The notes under the pieces are model-generated. The model did no database searches. It worked only from the letters and a program-made list of their open reading frames with translations, and was not told the origin of the DNA. The translations under genes and the position numbers were made by a program. Positions 26,303 through 34,972 of a DNA stretch of 43,185 nt are shown here, in pieces. Origin of the DNA: Mesorhizobium sp. L2C084A000 (GTDB lineage Bacteria > Pseudomonadota > Alphaproteobacteria > Rhizobiales > Rhizobiaceae); the NCBI RefSeq assembly GCF_000502875.1, contig NZ_AYWX01000002.1, positions 95,511-138,695 of the forward strand, given 5' to 3'. Positions within the stretch are counted from its first letter, which is position 1, and each line of letters starts with the position of its first letter.

Positions 26303-27049
26303 TCTTTGCAGCTCGAAGACGAAATCGTAGACGTCGCCCTTGTATCGTGTCTCGCAGTATTCGACGATTTGTCCGTCGGCGAGAAAGCAGCGGCGCTCGG
26401 TCATCAGCAGCGGTGCGCCCGGCTCGCAATGAAGATGTTTCGCATCCTCCAGCGACGCGCCGCGCGAGCGCATGCGCTGGACTGCCCTCTGAGGCAGGAA
26501 GCCGCGTGCATCAAGCGCTTCATAAAGGGAATCCTGAACCATCTCGGGCGAAGGAAGGAAGCGAACCGGCACGGCCGAGACCTCGACGGCGATCGGCGCG
26601 CCATCGGCCGTCCTCACACGACGCATGCGAACTACATTGGTATTGCCTGCAATACCCAAGGCCATCATTTCGGCTGGGGATGGGCGGCTTATCTGCTTGG
26701 AAAGCCATAGACATCCAGGCTTCAGGCCGCGCGCCAGAATGTCCTCCGAAAAGCTCGTCAGCGTCGAAAGCGATTTCTCGACCCGCGACCCGATCTCGGT
26801 TTTGGAACCGTGCCGGCGATTGAGCTGCCCTTCCTCTTCGAGCAGCGCCAGGGCCTTTCTCACAGTGACTCGCGAGATCGACAGGGCTTCCGCCAGAACC
26901 CGCTCGCCTGGCAGAACCGCGCCGGCCTTCAATGCATTGGAGCGGATCGCTGCCTCGATCGCCGATTTCAACCGCCTGTAAAGCGGCACATCGGACGCTG
27001 TCGCTTCCATTTCCCGACTGACAAGCCCGATCAGGTTCACGGTTGTCAT
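26300..27049 (-). CDS. GntR-family transcriptional regulator, UTRA (HutC/NagR) type
   Basis: A 249-aa regulator: winged HTH about residues 22-88 (VPLYRRLKSAIEAAIRSNAL, then LPGERVLAEALSISRVTVRK) and a UTRA ligand domain about 100-245. UTRA-GntR proteins often sense phosphorylated amino sugars, which fits the NanE-NanK gene 46 nt downstream. It is the first gene of the minus-strand amino-sugar operon and probably represses itself and the operon through the matching sites at 27106-27118 and 26268-26302. Confidence 0.9.
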   Translation of the reverse strand: MTTVNLIGLVSREMEATASDVPLYRRLKSAIEAAIRSNALKAGAVLPGERVLAEALSISRVTVRKALALLEEEGQLNRRHGSKTEIGSRVEKSLSTLTSFSEDILARGLKPGCLWLSKQISRPSPAEMMALGIAGNTNVVRMRRVRTADGAPIAVEVSAVPVRFLPSPEMVQDSLYEALDARGFLPQRAVQRMRSRGASLEDAKHLHCEPGAPLLMTERRCFLADGQIVEYCETRYKGDVYDFVFELQR

Positions 27050-27105
27050 TGCCTTTCCTCCGCGCGAGAAGCACCCTGGATCGGAACATTCCTGACTGGA
27101 CCTAT

Positions 27106-27118
27106 ACTGGTATTACCA
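27106..27118 (-). promoter_or_regulatory. Candidate GntR operator upstream of gntR
   Basis: The near-perfect palindrome TGGTA-T-TACCA (27108-27118), preceded by AC so that ACTGGTATTA (27106-27115) matches the site before nanEK base for base. It lies 57 nt upstream of the gntR start, suitable for autoregulation. Confidence 0.55.
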
Positions 27119-27178
27119 ATCCGGTGCAAACGGCCAGCGGACGGTGCTTCGTCCGCGCCCCCGGCCCACCACGATCCC

Positions 27179-27964
27179 TCAGCGAACCCGCGGTGACAAC
27201 TTCATGGAGATGCGATCGCAGGCCGCGCGCAGGACCTCCAGAGTAAAGGCATGGCGGCTTTCACGCGTATGGCGATTGATATAGGCGACGATAATGGAGG
27301 CGACGGCGCTGCCGTCCGGTCCGATGACCGGACAGCAGATATCGGTGATGCCGACGAAGTCGCGGCTTTCGCGCATCCAGTAGCCGTCCGCGCGGATGAT
27401 CCGAAGCTGCTTTTCCAGCGCGTCACGATCCAGCGGCGCCGGGGAGTGCGCCTCACTTTCATCGATCATCCGCGCCGCGACCTTTGACGGCTGGAAGGCA
27501 AGTATCACATGGCCGGAGGTCGCGTCGGTGGCCAGGCGGCCGTATCCAAGACGTAGCGTGAACGCCATGTCCTCGCCCCCGGGAACGGCCGCGGTTACGA
27601 CGGTCAAGCCGTGATTGAAGACGACCAGGTGCGGCGACTGATTTGAGTCCCCCGCAATCCGCGTCAGTTCGGGCATGGCGGCGGACATGAGATCCTGAGC
27701 GCTCGGCGTGTGCAGCCCCAGCTTGAAAAGCTTGTCGGTCAACGAATAGGCGTCGGTCTCGGCGTTGCGCTCGATGTATTGACGTTCCTGCAGCGCGATC
27801 AGCATTCGGAATATCTCATTCTTCGAACGGCCGAGGCCTTCCGCGATCTCCTTCATCGTCAAGGGTGCCCGCGCTTCCGCCAGCAGTTCCAGAACATCCA
27901 GGCCCTTGCTCAGCGCCGGGGCCGAATAGGTCGGTTTGCCACTCTCTTTTGCGTCATCTGACAT
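27179..27964 (-). CDS. IclR-family transcriptional regulator
   Basis: A 261-aa protein, start MSDDAKESGK: N-terminal HTH (about 18-80, YSAPALSKGLDVLELLAEAR and TMKEIAEGLGRSKNEIFRML) and a C-terminal IclR effector domain with the typical DICCPVIGPDGSAVASIIVA stretch. It is divergent from the deacylase operon; the 129-nt gap contains a long inverted repeat likely to be its operator. IclR proteins usually control adjacent catabolic operons and sense a pathway intermediate. In this case the regulon probably includes the plus-strand operon to 38276 and the GMC gene. Confidence 0.9.
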   Translation of the reverse strand: MSDDAKESGKPTYSAPALSKGLDVLELLAEARAPLTMKEIAEGLGRSKNEIFRMLIALQERQYIERNAETDAYSLTDKLFKLGLHTPSAQDLMSAAMPELTRIAGDSNQSPHLVVFNHGLTVVTAAVPGGEDMAFTLRLGYGRLATDATSGHVILAFQPSKVAARMIDESEAHSPAPLDRDALEKQLRIIRADGYWMRESRDFVGITDICCPVIGPDGSAVASIIVAYINRHTRESRHAFTLEVLRAACDRISMKLSPRVR

Positions 27965-28021
27965 TCGAAGAATCCCCGGTGGTCCGCGCACGATAGAGAT
28001 AAGAAATCGGAATTGCCATTG

Positions 28022-28055
28022 GTTTTATATCCAAACTTGACACCATATATAAAAC
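28022..28055. promoter_or_regulatory. Candidate IclR operator and promoter in divergon
   Basis: A perfect 9-bp inverted repeat GTTTTATAT (28022-28030) / ATATAAAAC (28047-28055) with a 16-nt spacer, in an AT-rich patch of an otherwise GC-rich region. A TTGACA -35-like hexamer (28037-28042) lies within the spacer, with CATGAT (28059-28064) as a weak -10 at 16 nt. The deacylase start is 38 nt beyond the site. A weaker copy with identical spacing lies upstream of the GMC gene at 40062. Confidence 0.6.
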
Positions 28056-28093
28056 TGACATGATGGCCGGACAATGAATTCGAGGCCGACCCG

Positions 28094-29161
28094 ATGACCG
28101 TACCGAGACCTGCAAACACTGTGCGCGCAACCATCGCTCCCCGGAACAACAGTGTTTACACGTCGGTCGATTTCGATCGCGAGGGCAAGCAGATCGGCTT
28201 CTTCCATGTGCCCCAATCGCCGCACGACGATGCCTGGGGCACGGTCCGCGTTCCGCTCGCCGTCATCAAGAACGGAGACGGTCCGACGGTCCTGATCGAG
28301 GGCGGCAACCACGGCGATGAATATGAGGGGCCGATCGCGCTCGGCGAGCTTCTGCGCGAGATCGATTCACGGGATATTGCCGGTCGCATCATTGCGATTC
28401 CGGCCATCAACATTCGGGCTGTCGAGGCCGGCACCCGCACCTCCCCGGTCGACGGGTTGAATTTCAACCGCAGTTTCCCGGGCGATTTCAACGGCACGCT
28501 GACAAGCCAGATCGCGGCCTATGTGCATGACATCCTGTTTCCGAAGGCCGACTACTTCCTGGATCTCCATTCCGGCGGTTCGTCCCTGATGATCTTGCCG
28601 AGCGCAATCATTGAGCCATCCCCGACCGCGCAAGGGCATCGCAAGAACATCAGGGCGACGCTCGCCTTCGGGGCGCCGACCGTTGTCATGGTCGACAATC
28701 TCGGTGAAACCCGGACTTCGACCGCGTCCGCCAACCACCAAGGGCTGATCGTTATCGGCAGTGAGATGGCCGGCGGCGGCCTTGTCAGTCCGGATGCGCT
28801 GGCCATCTGCCGCAGGGGCATCCGCAATGTGCTGAAACATGCAGGCGTCCTGAAAGGCGCGCCTGACATCGCCCCTGGCGCCAACGCGCGCGTGCTCAAG
28901 GTGCCCGGAAGCGAAGGCTATCTGCTTTCCGAGGAGGACGGTGTCTTCGAGCCCTTGAGCCCGCTCGGCAGTGCCGTCAGCAAAGGCGACCTTGCCGGAC
29001 GCATTCACTTCCTCCACACGCCGTCACGCGCGCCCATCGATCTCCTTCACCCCATCGACGGCATCGTTTTCGCCAAGCGTCAGCCCGGCCGCGTGCGTCC
29101 GGGGAATTGCTGCTTCGTGCTTGCCAACGAATATCCGGAGGCACTGACCGATGAGCCATGA
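28094..29161 (+). CDS. M14-type deacylase, succinylglutamate desuccinylase/aspartoacylase family (EutE/DoeB-like)
   Basis: A 355-aa zinc deacylase. Metal ligands His73 and Glu76 in GGNHGDEYEG and His159 in DLHSGG are present, with the substrate-binding Asn125-Arg126 in GLNFNRSFPG. Members include aspartoacylase and DoeB/EutE, which deacetylates N-acetyl-diaminobutyrate in ectoine degradation. It should remove an acyl group from an N-acyl amino compound. First gene of the long plus-strand operon, overlapping the PLP dehydratase by 11 nt. The pairing with a dehydratase recalls eutE-eutB, but eutA, eutC and eutD partners are absent, so ectoine is not the obvious substrate. Confidence 0.85.
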   Translation: MTVPRPANTVRATIAPRNNSVYTSVDFDREGKQIGFFHVPQSPHDDAWGTVRVPLAVIKNGDGPTVLIEGGNHGDEYEGPIALGELLREIDSRDIAGRIIAIPAINIRAVEAGTRTSPVDGLNFNRSFPGDFNGTLTSQIAAYVHDILFPKADYFLDLHSGGSSLMILPSAIIEPSPTAQGHRKNIRATLAFGAPTVVMVDNLGETRTSTASANHQGLIVIGSEMAGGGLVSPDALAICRRGIRNVLKHAGVLKGAPDIAPGANARVLKVPGSEGYLLSEEDGVFEPLSPLGSAVSKGDLAGRIHFLHTPSRAPIDLLHPIDGIVFAKRQPGRVRPGNCCFVLANEYPEALTDEP

Positions 29162-30089
29162 GGACATCATTGCGGCTGCCCGGCGCATTGCCCCCTTCAT
29201 ACGGCGCACCCCGGTCGTCAAGCTCGACCATGCCACGGGCGCAAACCTTCAAAATGATGTCTATCTGAAACTGGAATGCCTCCAGGTAAGCGGCTCCTTC
29301 AAGATTCGGGGCGCCACGAACCGGGTTAAAACGCTCGAGCCAAGCCGGATCGAAAACGGACTGATCGCCGCATCCGGTGGCAATCACGGCCTGGCCACCG
29401 CCTATGTGGCTGCCCAGGCCGGCGTTCCCGCCACCATTTACCTGCCGAACAATGCAAGCCCGCTGAAGGCGGAAAAGCTGCGCAAATGGGGCGCTGACGT
29501 TCGCTTCGCAGGCAATGTCTGGGATGAAGCGCATGAGGCGGCATCGGCCGAGGCAAAGGCGCGCGGCGCCTTCTACATGCATCCATTCGCCGATGCGCAG
29601 ATCGTGTCCGGTCAGGGAACCGTGGCGCTGGAGATGGTCGAACAGATTCCCGATGCCGACATCTATATCGTCGCGATCGGCGGTGGCGGCCTTATCAGTG
29701 GCATGTCCGAAGTCCTGAAGCACGTCAAACCTGAAGCCAGGATCATCGGTGTCGAGCCGACCGGTTCACCGACCCTTCACGCCTCCCTGGCTGCCGGCCG
29801 TGTCGTTCGCTTGCCCGAGATAACGACGAAGGTGGCGACCATGGCCTGCGGCCGCACGGATGAAAGCATCTACGCGATCGTCGCCAAGCACGTCGACGAT
29901 ATCGTCCTTGTCGAGGATGCGGACATGCAGAAGGCCGCTGAATTACTCTGGTTCGAATTCGGCATTGCCGCCGACCTCAGTGGGGCGGCATCGCTGGCCG
30001 CGTTGACGAGCGGAGCTTTCAAGCCACCGCGCGGCGCCCGCATCGCCGGGCTTGTCTGCGGCGCCGGTGTCGAAGGCCTGAATGGCTGA
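29151..30089 (+). CDS. PLP-dependent threonine/serine dehydratase-family enzyme (EutB-like)
   Basis: A 312-aa fold-type II PLP enzyme: the cofactor Lys is in VSGSFKIRGA, the Asn-binding ASGGNHG motif follows, and the phosphate-binding loop is IGGGGLISG. It lacks the C-terminal ACT regulatory domain of biosynthetic IlvA, so it is a catabolic type. Such enzymes eliminate water or ammonia from beta-hydroxy (or diamino) acids to give 2-oxo acids; EutB (hydroxyectoine utilisation) is a close type. Its start lies inside the deacylase gene, implying coupled translation and that it acts on the deacylated product (inference). Confidence 0.85.
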   Translation: MSHEDIIAAARRIAPFIRRTPVVKLDHATGANLQNDVYLKLECLQVSGSFKIRGATNRVKTLEPSRIENGLIAASGGNHGLATAYVAAQAGVPATIYLPNNASPLKAEKLRKWGADVRFAGNVWDEAHEAASAEAKARGAFYMHPFADAQIVSGQGTVALEMVEQIPDADIYIVAIGGGGLISGMSEVLKHVKPEARIIGVEPTGSPTLHASLAAGRVVRLPEITTKVATMACGRTDESIYAIVAKHVDDIVLVEDADMQKAAELLWFEFGIAADLSGAASLAALTSGAFKPPRGARIAGLVCGAGVEGLNG

Positions 30090-30248
30090 GGTTGAACAAG
30101 GTCGGTCCACGCAGGACGCGGCCCTGACATGGATACGGCACGAGTGCCGCGGAATACCGCCGGAATGCCTGTCGCTGGGACGGTCGTCGTGCGGGACATG
30201 AAAAAGAGGCGAAGAATCGCCCTGTCGCAACAAGAGGAGAACTGAAAC

Positions 30249-31268
30249 ATGCGCCTTTCCTTAAAAGCATCCATTGCTCTGCTCGCACTCGCCACCGCGA
30301 CGCCCTCGCTTGCCGCGGAAAAGGTTCTTGGGCTTGCGGCAATCGACCTGCAGAATTCCTTCTTTGTCCGCATGAAGGAAGCGGGCGACGTGGCTGCCGC
30401 CGACTATGGGGTGAAATCCACCTGGCAGAGCGCCGAGGGCAGCCTGGAAAAACAGGTCAGCATCATCGAGAATTTCATCAATCAGGGCGTCAGCGCGATC
30501 CTGATCGATCCGATCGACAAGAACGCGGTCATTCCGGTCATCCAGAAAGCCACCGCCGCCGGTATTCCGGTGATCACCATGGGCAACAAGGTCGAGGCCG
30601 GCTCGAACTACTCGACGCTCTATCCGGACTACGACAACATGTCGATGGTTGCCCGCGCGCTCGGCAAGTCGCTTGGCGGCAAGGGCGAAGTCGCCCTGCT
30701 CGTCGGTTCGCGTGGCAACTTCGTGTCCGACACGCGCGAAAAAGGCTTTGTCGAAACCCTGAAAAAGGAGTTTCCGGACATCAAGGTAGTCGGCATCGAG
30801 CCGACAGGCTGGGACGCAGCCAAGGCAACCAATGCCGCCCAGACCTGGCTCACCACCTATCCGGATCTGAAGGCCATCGGCTGCATCTCCGACAGCCTTT
30901 GCCTGGCCGCCGATTCCGTTGCCAGCTCGATGGGAACCCAGCTGCTCTACGGCGGCTATGACGGCGACGCCGAGATGAAGCCGCTGATCGACGACGGCAA
31001 GATGGTGATGGACGTGCTGACCGGCGCCTACCGTGTCGGCTACTGGAACATCGCCGTTGCCGCTCGCCTGGCCAACGGCGAAAAGCTGCCGCAGGATCTC
31101 TACATGCCGACCTATTTCGTGACCTCGGATGCGACGGCGGCGAAGCTCAAGGCGGATGGCCTCACCTTCGAATACATCAATACCGACAAGGAGGCGGTGG
31201 AAGCCAAGAACTATACCGAGCAACTCGGTCCCAAGGTTCCGGCGACCGCCATGACCCTGGCAAAGTAA
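30249..31268 (+). CDS. Sugar ABC transporter periplasmic binding protein (RbsB-like)
   Basis: A 339-aa type I binding protein (Peripla_BP_4). Signal peptide about 1-22 (MRLSLKASIALLALATATPS ending LAA), mature start EKVLGLAAIDLQNSFFVRMK as in RbsB, then QVSIIENFINQGVSAILIDP. AAGAGGAG precedes the ATG. It serves the CUT2-type permease/ATPase genes that follow. RbsB-family ligands include sugars, polyols, inositols and autoinducer-2; an amino- or acyl-modified polyol would fit the enzymes nearby. A hairpin in the gap downstream may keep its level high. Confidence 0.9.
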   Translation: MRLSLKASIALLALATATPSLAAEKVLGLAAIDLQNSFFVRMKEAGDVAAADYGVKSTWQSAEGSLEKQVSIIENFINQGVSAILIDPIDKNAVIPVIQKATAAGIPVITMGNKVEAGSNYSTLYPDYDNMSMVARALGKSLGGKGEVALLVGSRGNFVSDTREKGFVETLKKEFPDIKVVGIEPTGWDAAKATNAAQTWLTTYPDLKAIGCISDSLCLAADSVASSMGTQLLYGGYDGDAEMKPLIDDGKMVMDVLTGAYRVGYWNIAVAARLANGEKLPQDLYMPTYFVTSDATAAKLKADGLTFEYINTDKEAVEAKNYTEQLGPKVPATAMTLAK

Positions 31269-31287
31269 CAGCCTAAAGCGGCTCAAG

Positions 31288-31311
31288 CGCCGGATGACAT
31301 ATCATCCGGCG
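31288..31311 (+). terminator. Intra-operon hairpin after binding-protein gene
   Basis: A perfect 10-bp stem CGCCGGATGA / TCATCCGGCG with a CATA loop, followed by TCCCCTTTTCC. It lies 19 nt after the binding-protein stop and about 70 nt before the fused transporter gene; a partial terminator or attenuator is likely. Confidence 0.6.
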
Positions 31312-31384
31312 TCCCCTTTTCCTGACGATCGCCGTCGCCGCTTCCGTGGTGACCGCGCATGATGCTCGACAAGAGGACCAACCC

Positions 31385-33928
31385 ATGTTCCAGTCCTGGA
31401 CCTCTCCGTTACTGCGGCGCAACGAACCGGTTCTCATCGCGGTGCTGCTGGTCGCCATCGCCGTCTTCGGCTGGATCGATCCGCGTTTTCTGTCGACCGG
31501 CAATCTTGTCAGCATCGCGCAGCAGAGTGCGGTCATCGCCCTCATCTCTTTTGCCATGACGGCCGTGATCATCGCGCGCGGCATTGATATTTCCGTCGGC
31601 AGCAACCTTGCCTGTTCCGGCATCGCCGCGGGCCTTGCCTACACGGCAACCGGCTCGGCGAGCTTGAGCCTTCTCGCCGCGATCGGTGGCGGTGCCGCAA
31701 TCGGTCTGCTCAATGGAGCGCTGATCGGCTTTGCCGGCATCTCTCCATTCATCGCAACGCTCGCCACCATGGCGTTTGCGCGCGGCCTGGCGCTCAGTCT
31801 CTCAGGCGCATCCAGTATCGCGGTCGCCGATCCGGTCCTGCTTTTCGCGGGACGCGAGACGATCGGCCTCCTGCCGGTCTCCGTCATCATCGCCGCCATC
31901 TGCCTAGGCCTCTGGTGGTTCGTGCTCAATCGCACGGTGTACGGGCGCTGGATCTATGCGGTCGGCGGCAATGCGGGAGCAGCGCGGGCCTCACTGGTTC
32001 CCGTCGACCTCGTGCGCATCTCCGTCTACCTGATTGCCGGCGCAACGGCCGGGCTCGGCGCGATACTCACCATCGGCCGCCTTGGTTCGGCACAGCCGCT
32101 TGCCGGCACCGGCCTCGAATTTACAGCCATCACAGCCGCCATCATCGGCGGCACGAAACTGTCCGGCGGCCAGGGCTCCATCTGGGGAACGGCGATCGGG
32201 GCGCTGCTGCTGGGCGTCATCAACACCGGCCTGTCCTTCCTGCAGGTACCACAGATCCTGATCTACTTCGTGACCGCGAGCCTCATTCTGGTGGCCGTTC
32301 TCACCAGCCAGCCGGAGAGTGTCGCCGCCCTGTTCAAAACCAGTGGCCGCAAGTCCACCCCGTCGCCCCGCAACACCGCCGCAACACCGGTCGGCAAACA
32401 CAGCATCGCCTTGCGCGGGCTTGGCAAGTCTTTTCCGGGCGTCAAGGCACTCGACGGTGTCAGCTTTGCCGTCTCGGCCGGCGAGGTGGTAGGACTTGCC
32501 GGCGAGAACGGGGCCGGAAAATCGACGCTGGTGAAGTGCATTTCCGGTCTGCATCGTCCGGACGAGGGTGAGATCGTCATCGACGGCAACGCCGTCCAGT
32601 TCCACTCCCCCAGCGACGCCAAGGGCATCAGCGTCATCCATCAGCATTTCAGCCTTTCGCCGGACCTGACGGTGGCGGAGAATCTCTTCATCGGCCGCGA
32701 ACCGCATACCCGCCTGGGATTTCTCGACCGGGCCCGGATGCGGCGCGATGCGAAATCCATCATGGACGAGCTGTCGCTCGATATCGACATTGGCGCGGAG
32801 CTGCGAACGCTTTCCGTCGGGCACCGGCAGATGGTGGAAATTGCCCGTGCCGTTCTGTCCGATGCCTGGTTCTTCATCATGGACGAGCCGACCAGCGCGC
32901 TCTCCAACCGCGAGCGCGACCAGCTCTACGACCTGATCGACAGGCTGAGAGCTCGCGGCGCCGGCATCCTCTACATCTCGCACAAGATGGAAGAGATCTT
33001 CAGCCAGTGCGACCGCGTCGTCGTTCTGCGTGACGGACGGTTCATCGGCGAGCGCCAGACCCGCCAGACCAACGAGGCCGAGATCGTCTCCATGATGGTC
33101 GGGCGCGATGTCGGCGACATCTTCCCCTATCTCGAAGCGCAAGTCGGCGAAACCGCGATCGAGATCAGCAACATCTCCGATGGCAAGCTCTTGAAGTCGG
33201 CCACGCTCAGCGTGTGCAGGGGCGAAATCGTCGCGCTCGCCGGCCTGATGGGAAGCGGCCGCTCCGAGGTGCTCAGGCTGATTGCCGGCCTCGAGACCAT
33301 GCATGGCGGCACGCTCAGAATTTTCGGCGGGCAGCAGACCGGCGGCGACACCAAGGCCGCCAATCGCGCCGGCATCGTCTACATACCCGAAGACCGGCAT
33401 CTGGAAGGCTTCGTCGGCACGATGTCGATCAGGGACAATCTGTCCCTCGCCTGGATTCGCGATAACAGTCACTTCGGCCTGCTGAGACCTCGCCGCATCC
33501 TGGCACTCGCCCGCGATCTCATCGGCTCACTCGGCGTGCGGCCGGCCCAGCCCGACAAGATGACCATCGAGCTTTCGGGCGGCAATCAGCAGAAGGTCGT
33601 CATCGGCAAATGGCTTGCCACTAAGCCGAAGATCATCCTGCTCGACGAGCCGACACGCGGCGTCGACGTCGGCGCAAAATCCGAACTCCATCACCTAATC
33701 GCAAGATTGAAGGCCGAGGGCGCGGCGATCCTCATGGTGTCGAGCGAGTTGCCCGAGGTTCTCGGCGTTGCCGACCGCATCGTCGTCATGCGCGAAGGCC
33801 ACTCTGTCGGCACGCTGGCTCGTGGGGCGACGGAAGAAGACGTGATGACGCTGGCCTTCGGTGATCGCACGATCACACCACAAGCTTGCGCACCCCGGCC
33901 AGCATCCAACCTTGCACCAGGCCTGTAA
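31385..33928 (+). CDS. Fused CUT2 ABC transporter: permease + double ATPase (RbsC-RbsA fusion)
   Basis: An 847-aa single-chain transporter. Residues 1 to about 325 are an RbsC-type permease (GIDISVGSNLACSGIAAGLA and eight or so hydrophobic segments). A linker of about 20 residues leads into two RbsA-type ATPase domains: first Walker A GENGAGKST about 373-381 with signature LSVGHRQMVEIARAV; second with GLMGSGRSE near 620 and LSGGNQQKVVIGKW. The degenerate second Walker A and first signature are normal for RbsA. A GAGGA site precedes the ATG. A second stand-alone permease (34973) probably completes a heterodimeric pore. Normally RbsC and RbsA are separate proteins, so this fusion is unusual. 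Confidence 0.9.
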   Translation: MFQSWTSPLLRRNEPVLIAVLLVAIAVFGWIDPRFLSTGNLVSIAQQSAVIALISFAMTAVIIARGIDISVGSNLACSGIAAGLAYTATGSASLSLLAAIGGGAAIGLLNGALIGFAGISPFIATLATMAFARGLALSLSGASSIAVADPVLLFAGRETIGLLPVSVIIAAICLGLWWFVLNRTVYGRWIYAVGGNAGAARASLVPVDLVRISVYLIAGATAGLGAILTIGRLGSAQPLAGTGLEFTAITAAIIGGTKLSGGQGSIWGTAIGALLLGVINTGLSFLQVPQILIYFVTASLILVAVLTSQPESVAALFKTSGRKSTPSPRNTAATPVGKHSIALRGLGKSFPGVKALDGVSFAVSAGEVVGLAGENGAGKSTLVKCISGLHRPDEGEIVIDGNAVQFHSPSDAKGISVIHQHFSLSPDLTVAENLFIGREPHTRLGFLDRARMRRDAKSIMDELSLDIDIGAELRTLSVGHRQMVEIARAVLSDAWFFIMDEPTSALSNRERDQLYDLIDRLRARGAGILYISHKMEEIFSQCDRVVVLRDGRFIGERQTRQTNEAEIVSMMVGRDVGDIFPYLEAQVGETAIEISNISDGKLLKSATLSVCRGEIVALAGLMGSGRSEVLRLIAGLETMHGGTLRIFGGQQTGGDTKAANRAGIVYIPEDRHLEGFVGTMSIRDNLSLAWIRDNSHFGLLRPRRILALARDLIGSLGVRPAQPDKMTIELSGGNQQKVVIGKWLATKPKIILLDEPTRGVDVGAKSELHHLIARLKAEGAAILMVSSELPEVLGVADRIVVMREGHSVGTLARGATEEDVMTLAFGDRTITPQACAPRPASNLAPGL

Positions 33929-33939
33929 GGAGAAACCCT

Positions 33940-34962
33940 TTGAGCAAGCTGAAAATCGCCATCGTCGGTGCCGGCTACATGGGTCTCCTGCATGCGCAGG
34001 TGGTTGCCGCGAGTCCTGTCGCCGAACTGTCGGCATTCGTTGATCCGAATGCTGCCACGGGGAGCAAGGCCGCGTCGGATTTCGGTGCCCGGTATTTCCG
34101 CGATGCCACCACCGCGCTGACCGCCAATGCCGCCGACGCCTATATCGTGGCGGCACCCGACACGCTGCATGAAGACGTCTGCCGCATTCTGCTCGATGCC
34201 GGCAAGCCGGTGCTGCTCGAAAAGCCGATGGCTCATGATCTGTCCCCTGCCAAGGCGATCGCGAAAGCAGCGGAGAGAAGCGGCGCACGCCTGTTGGTCG
34301 GCCACATCCTGCGGTTCGACCCTCGCTATTGCGAGGCCGCGGCAGCGGTAAGATCCGGGCGGATCGGCGAGCCGATCCACGGCAGCAGCGGCCGTTTCAC
34401 CAGTCGCGAAGTCGGTCTTCGCATGAACGGAAATTCGAGCGTCTGCTTCTACCTCGGCGTGCATGACGTGGATGCGCTGCAATGGATCTCGGGTTCGGAC
34501 ATCATCGCCGTCTACTCCCGGCCCGTCGCCAAGCTCATGCCTTCGCTCGGAGTTAGATCCGAAGATGCGATCTTCTCCACCGTCGAGTTGTCGAACGGAA
34601 TGAGCGGACAGCTCTATTTCGGCTGGACGCTGCCACCGACCGTTCCGACCGGCATCTGGGCACGCACGGAAATCATCGGCACCGAAGGCATGATCGACCT
34701 CGACGTGCGCGACCACGGTCTACGCATCCTGTCGCATGGACAGTGGTCGCAACCCGACGCCCTGCACTGGCCGACCGTCAATGGCCGTATCACCGGGGAT
34801 CTCTTCGAGGAGGTCCACCATTTCATTTCGGCGGTTCGCGACGATACCCCTTTCGTGATGCCGGTTGGCGACGCCCTGCGCGCCGTCGCCCTCAATGATG
34901 CAATCCTGCGCAGCGTCAAATCAGGCCTGCGCGAACCGGTCGAAGACTGGCACATCCGATGA
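33940..34962 (+). CDS. Gfo/Idh/MocA-family oxidoreductase
   Basis: A 340-aa NAD(P)-dependent dehydrogenase with an N-terminal Rossmann fold (LKIAIVGAGYMGLLHAQVVA), the family EKP motif (VLLEKPMAHDLSPA) and a C-terminal alpha/beta substrate domain with LGVHDVDALQW. Enzymes of this family oxidise inositols, sugars and amino-polyols. The start is TTG (33940), because AAGGAG lies at 33928-33933 and no ATG fits; the frame stays open upstream into the fused transporter gene but lacks a ribosome site. It is 11 nt downstream of that gene and 10 nt ahead of a second permease. Confidence 0.85.
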   Translation: MSKLKIAIVGAGYMGLLHAQVVAASPVAELSAFVDPNAATGSKAASDFGARYFRDATTALTANAADAYIVAAPDTLHEDVCRILLDAGKPVLLEKPMAHDLSPAKAIAKAAERSGARLLVGHILRFDPRYCEAAAAVRSGRIGEPIHGSSGRFTSREVGLRMNGNSSVCFYLGVHDVDALQWISGSDIIAVYSRPVAKLMPSLGVRSEDAIFSTVELSNGMSGQLYFGWTLPPTVPTGIWARTEIIGTEGMIDLDVRDHGLRILSHGQWSQPDALHWPTVNGRITGDLFEEVHHFISAVRDDTPFVMPVGDALRAVALNDAILRSVKSGLREPVEDWHIR

Positions 34963-34972
34963 GAGAACCCTC

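Noticed and set aside
28094..30089. Ectoine/hydroxyectoine degradation operon
   Set aside because: Only EutE- and EutB-like genes are present; the hydrolase (EutD/DoeA), cyclodeaminase (EutC), EutA and Ehu-type transporter are missing and the importer here is sugar-type.
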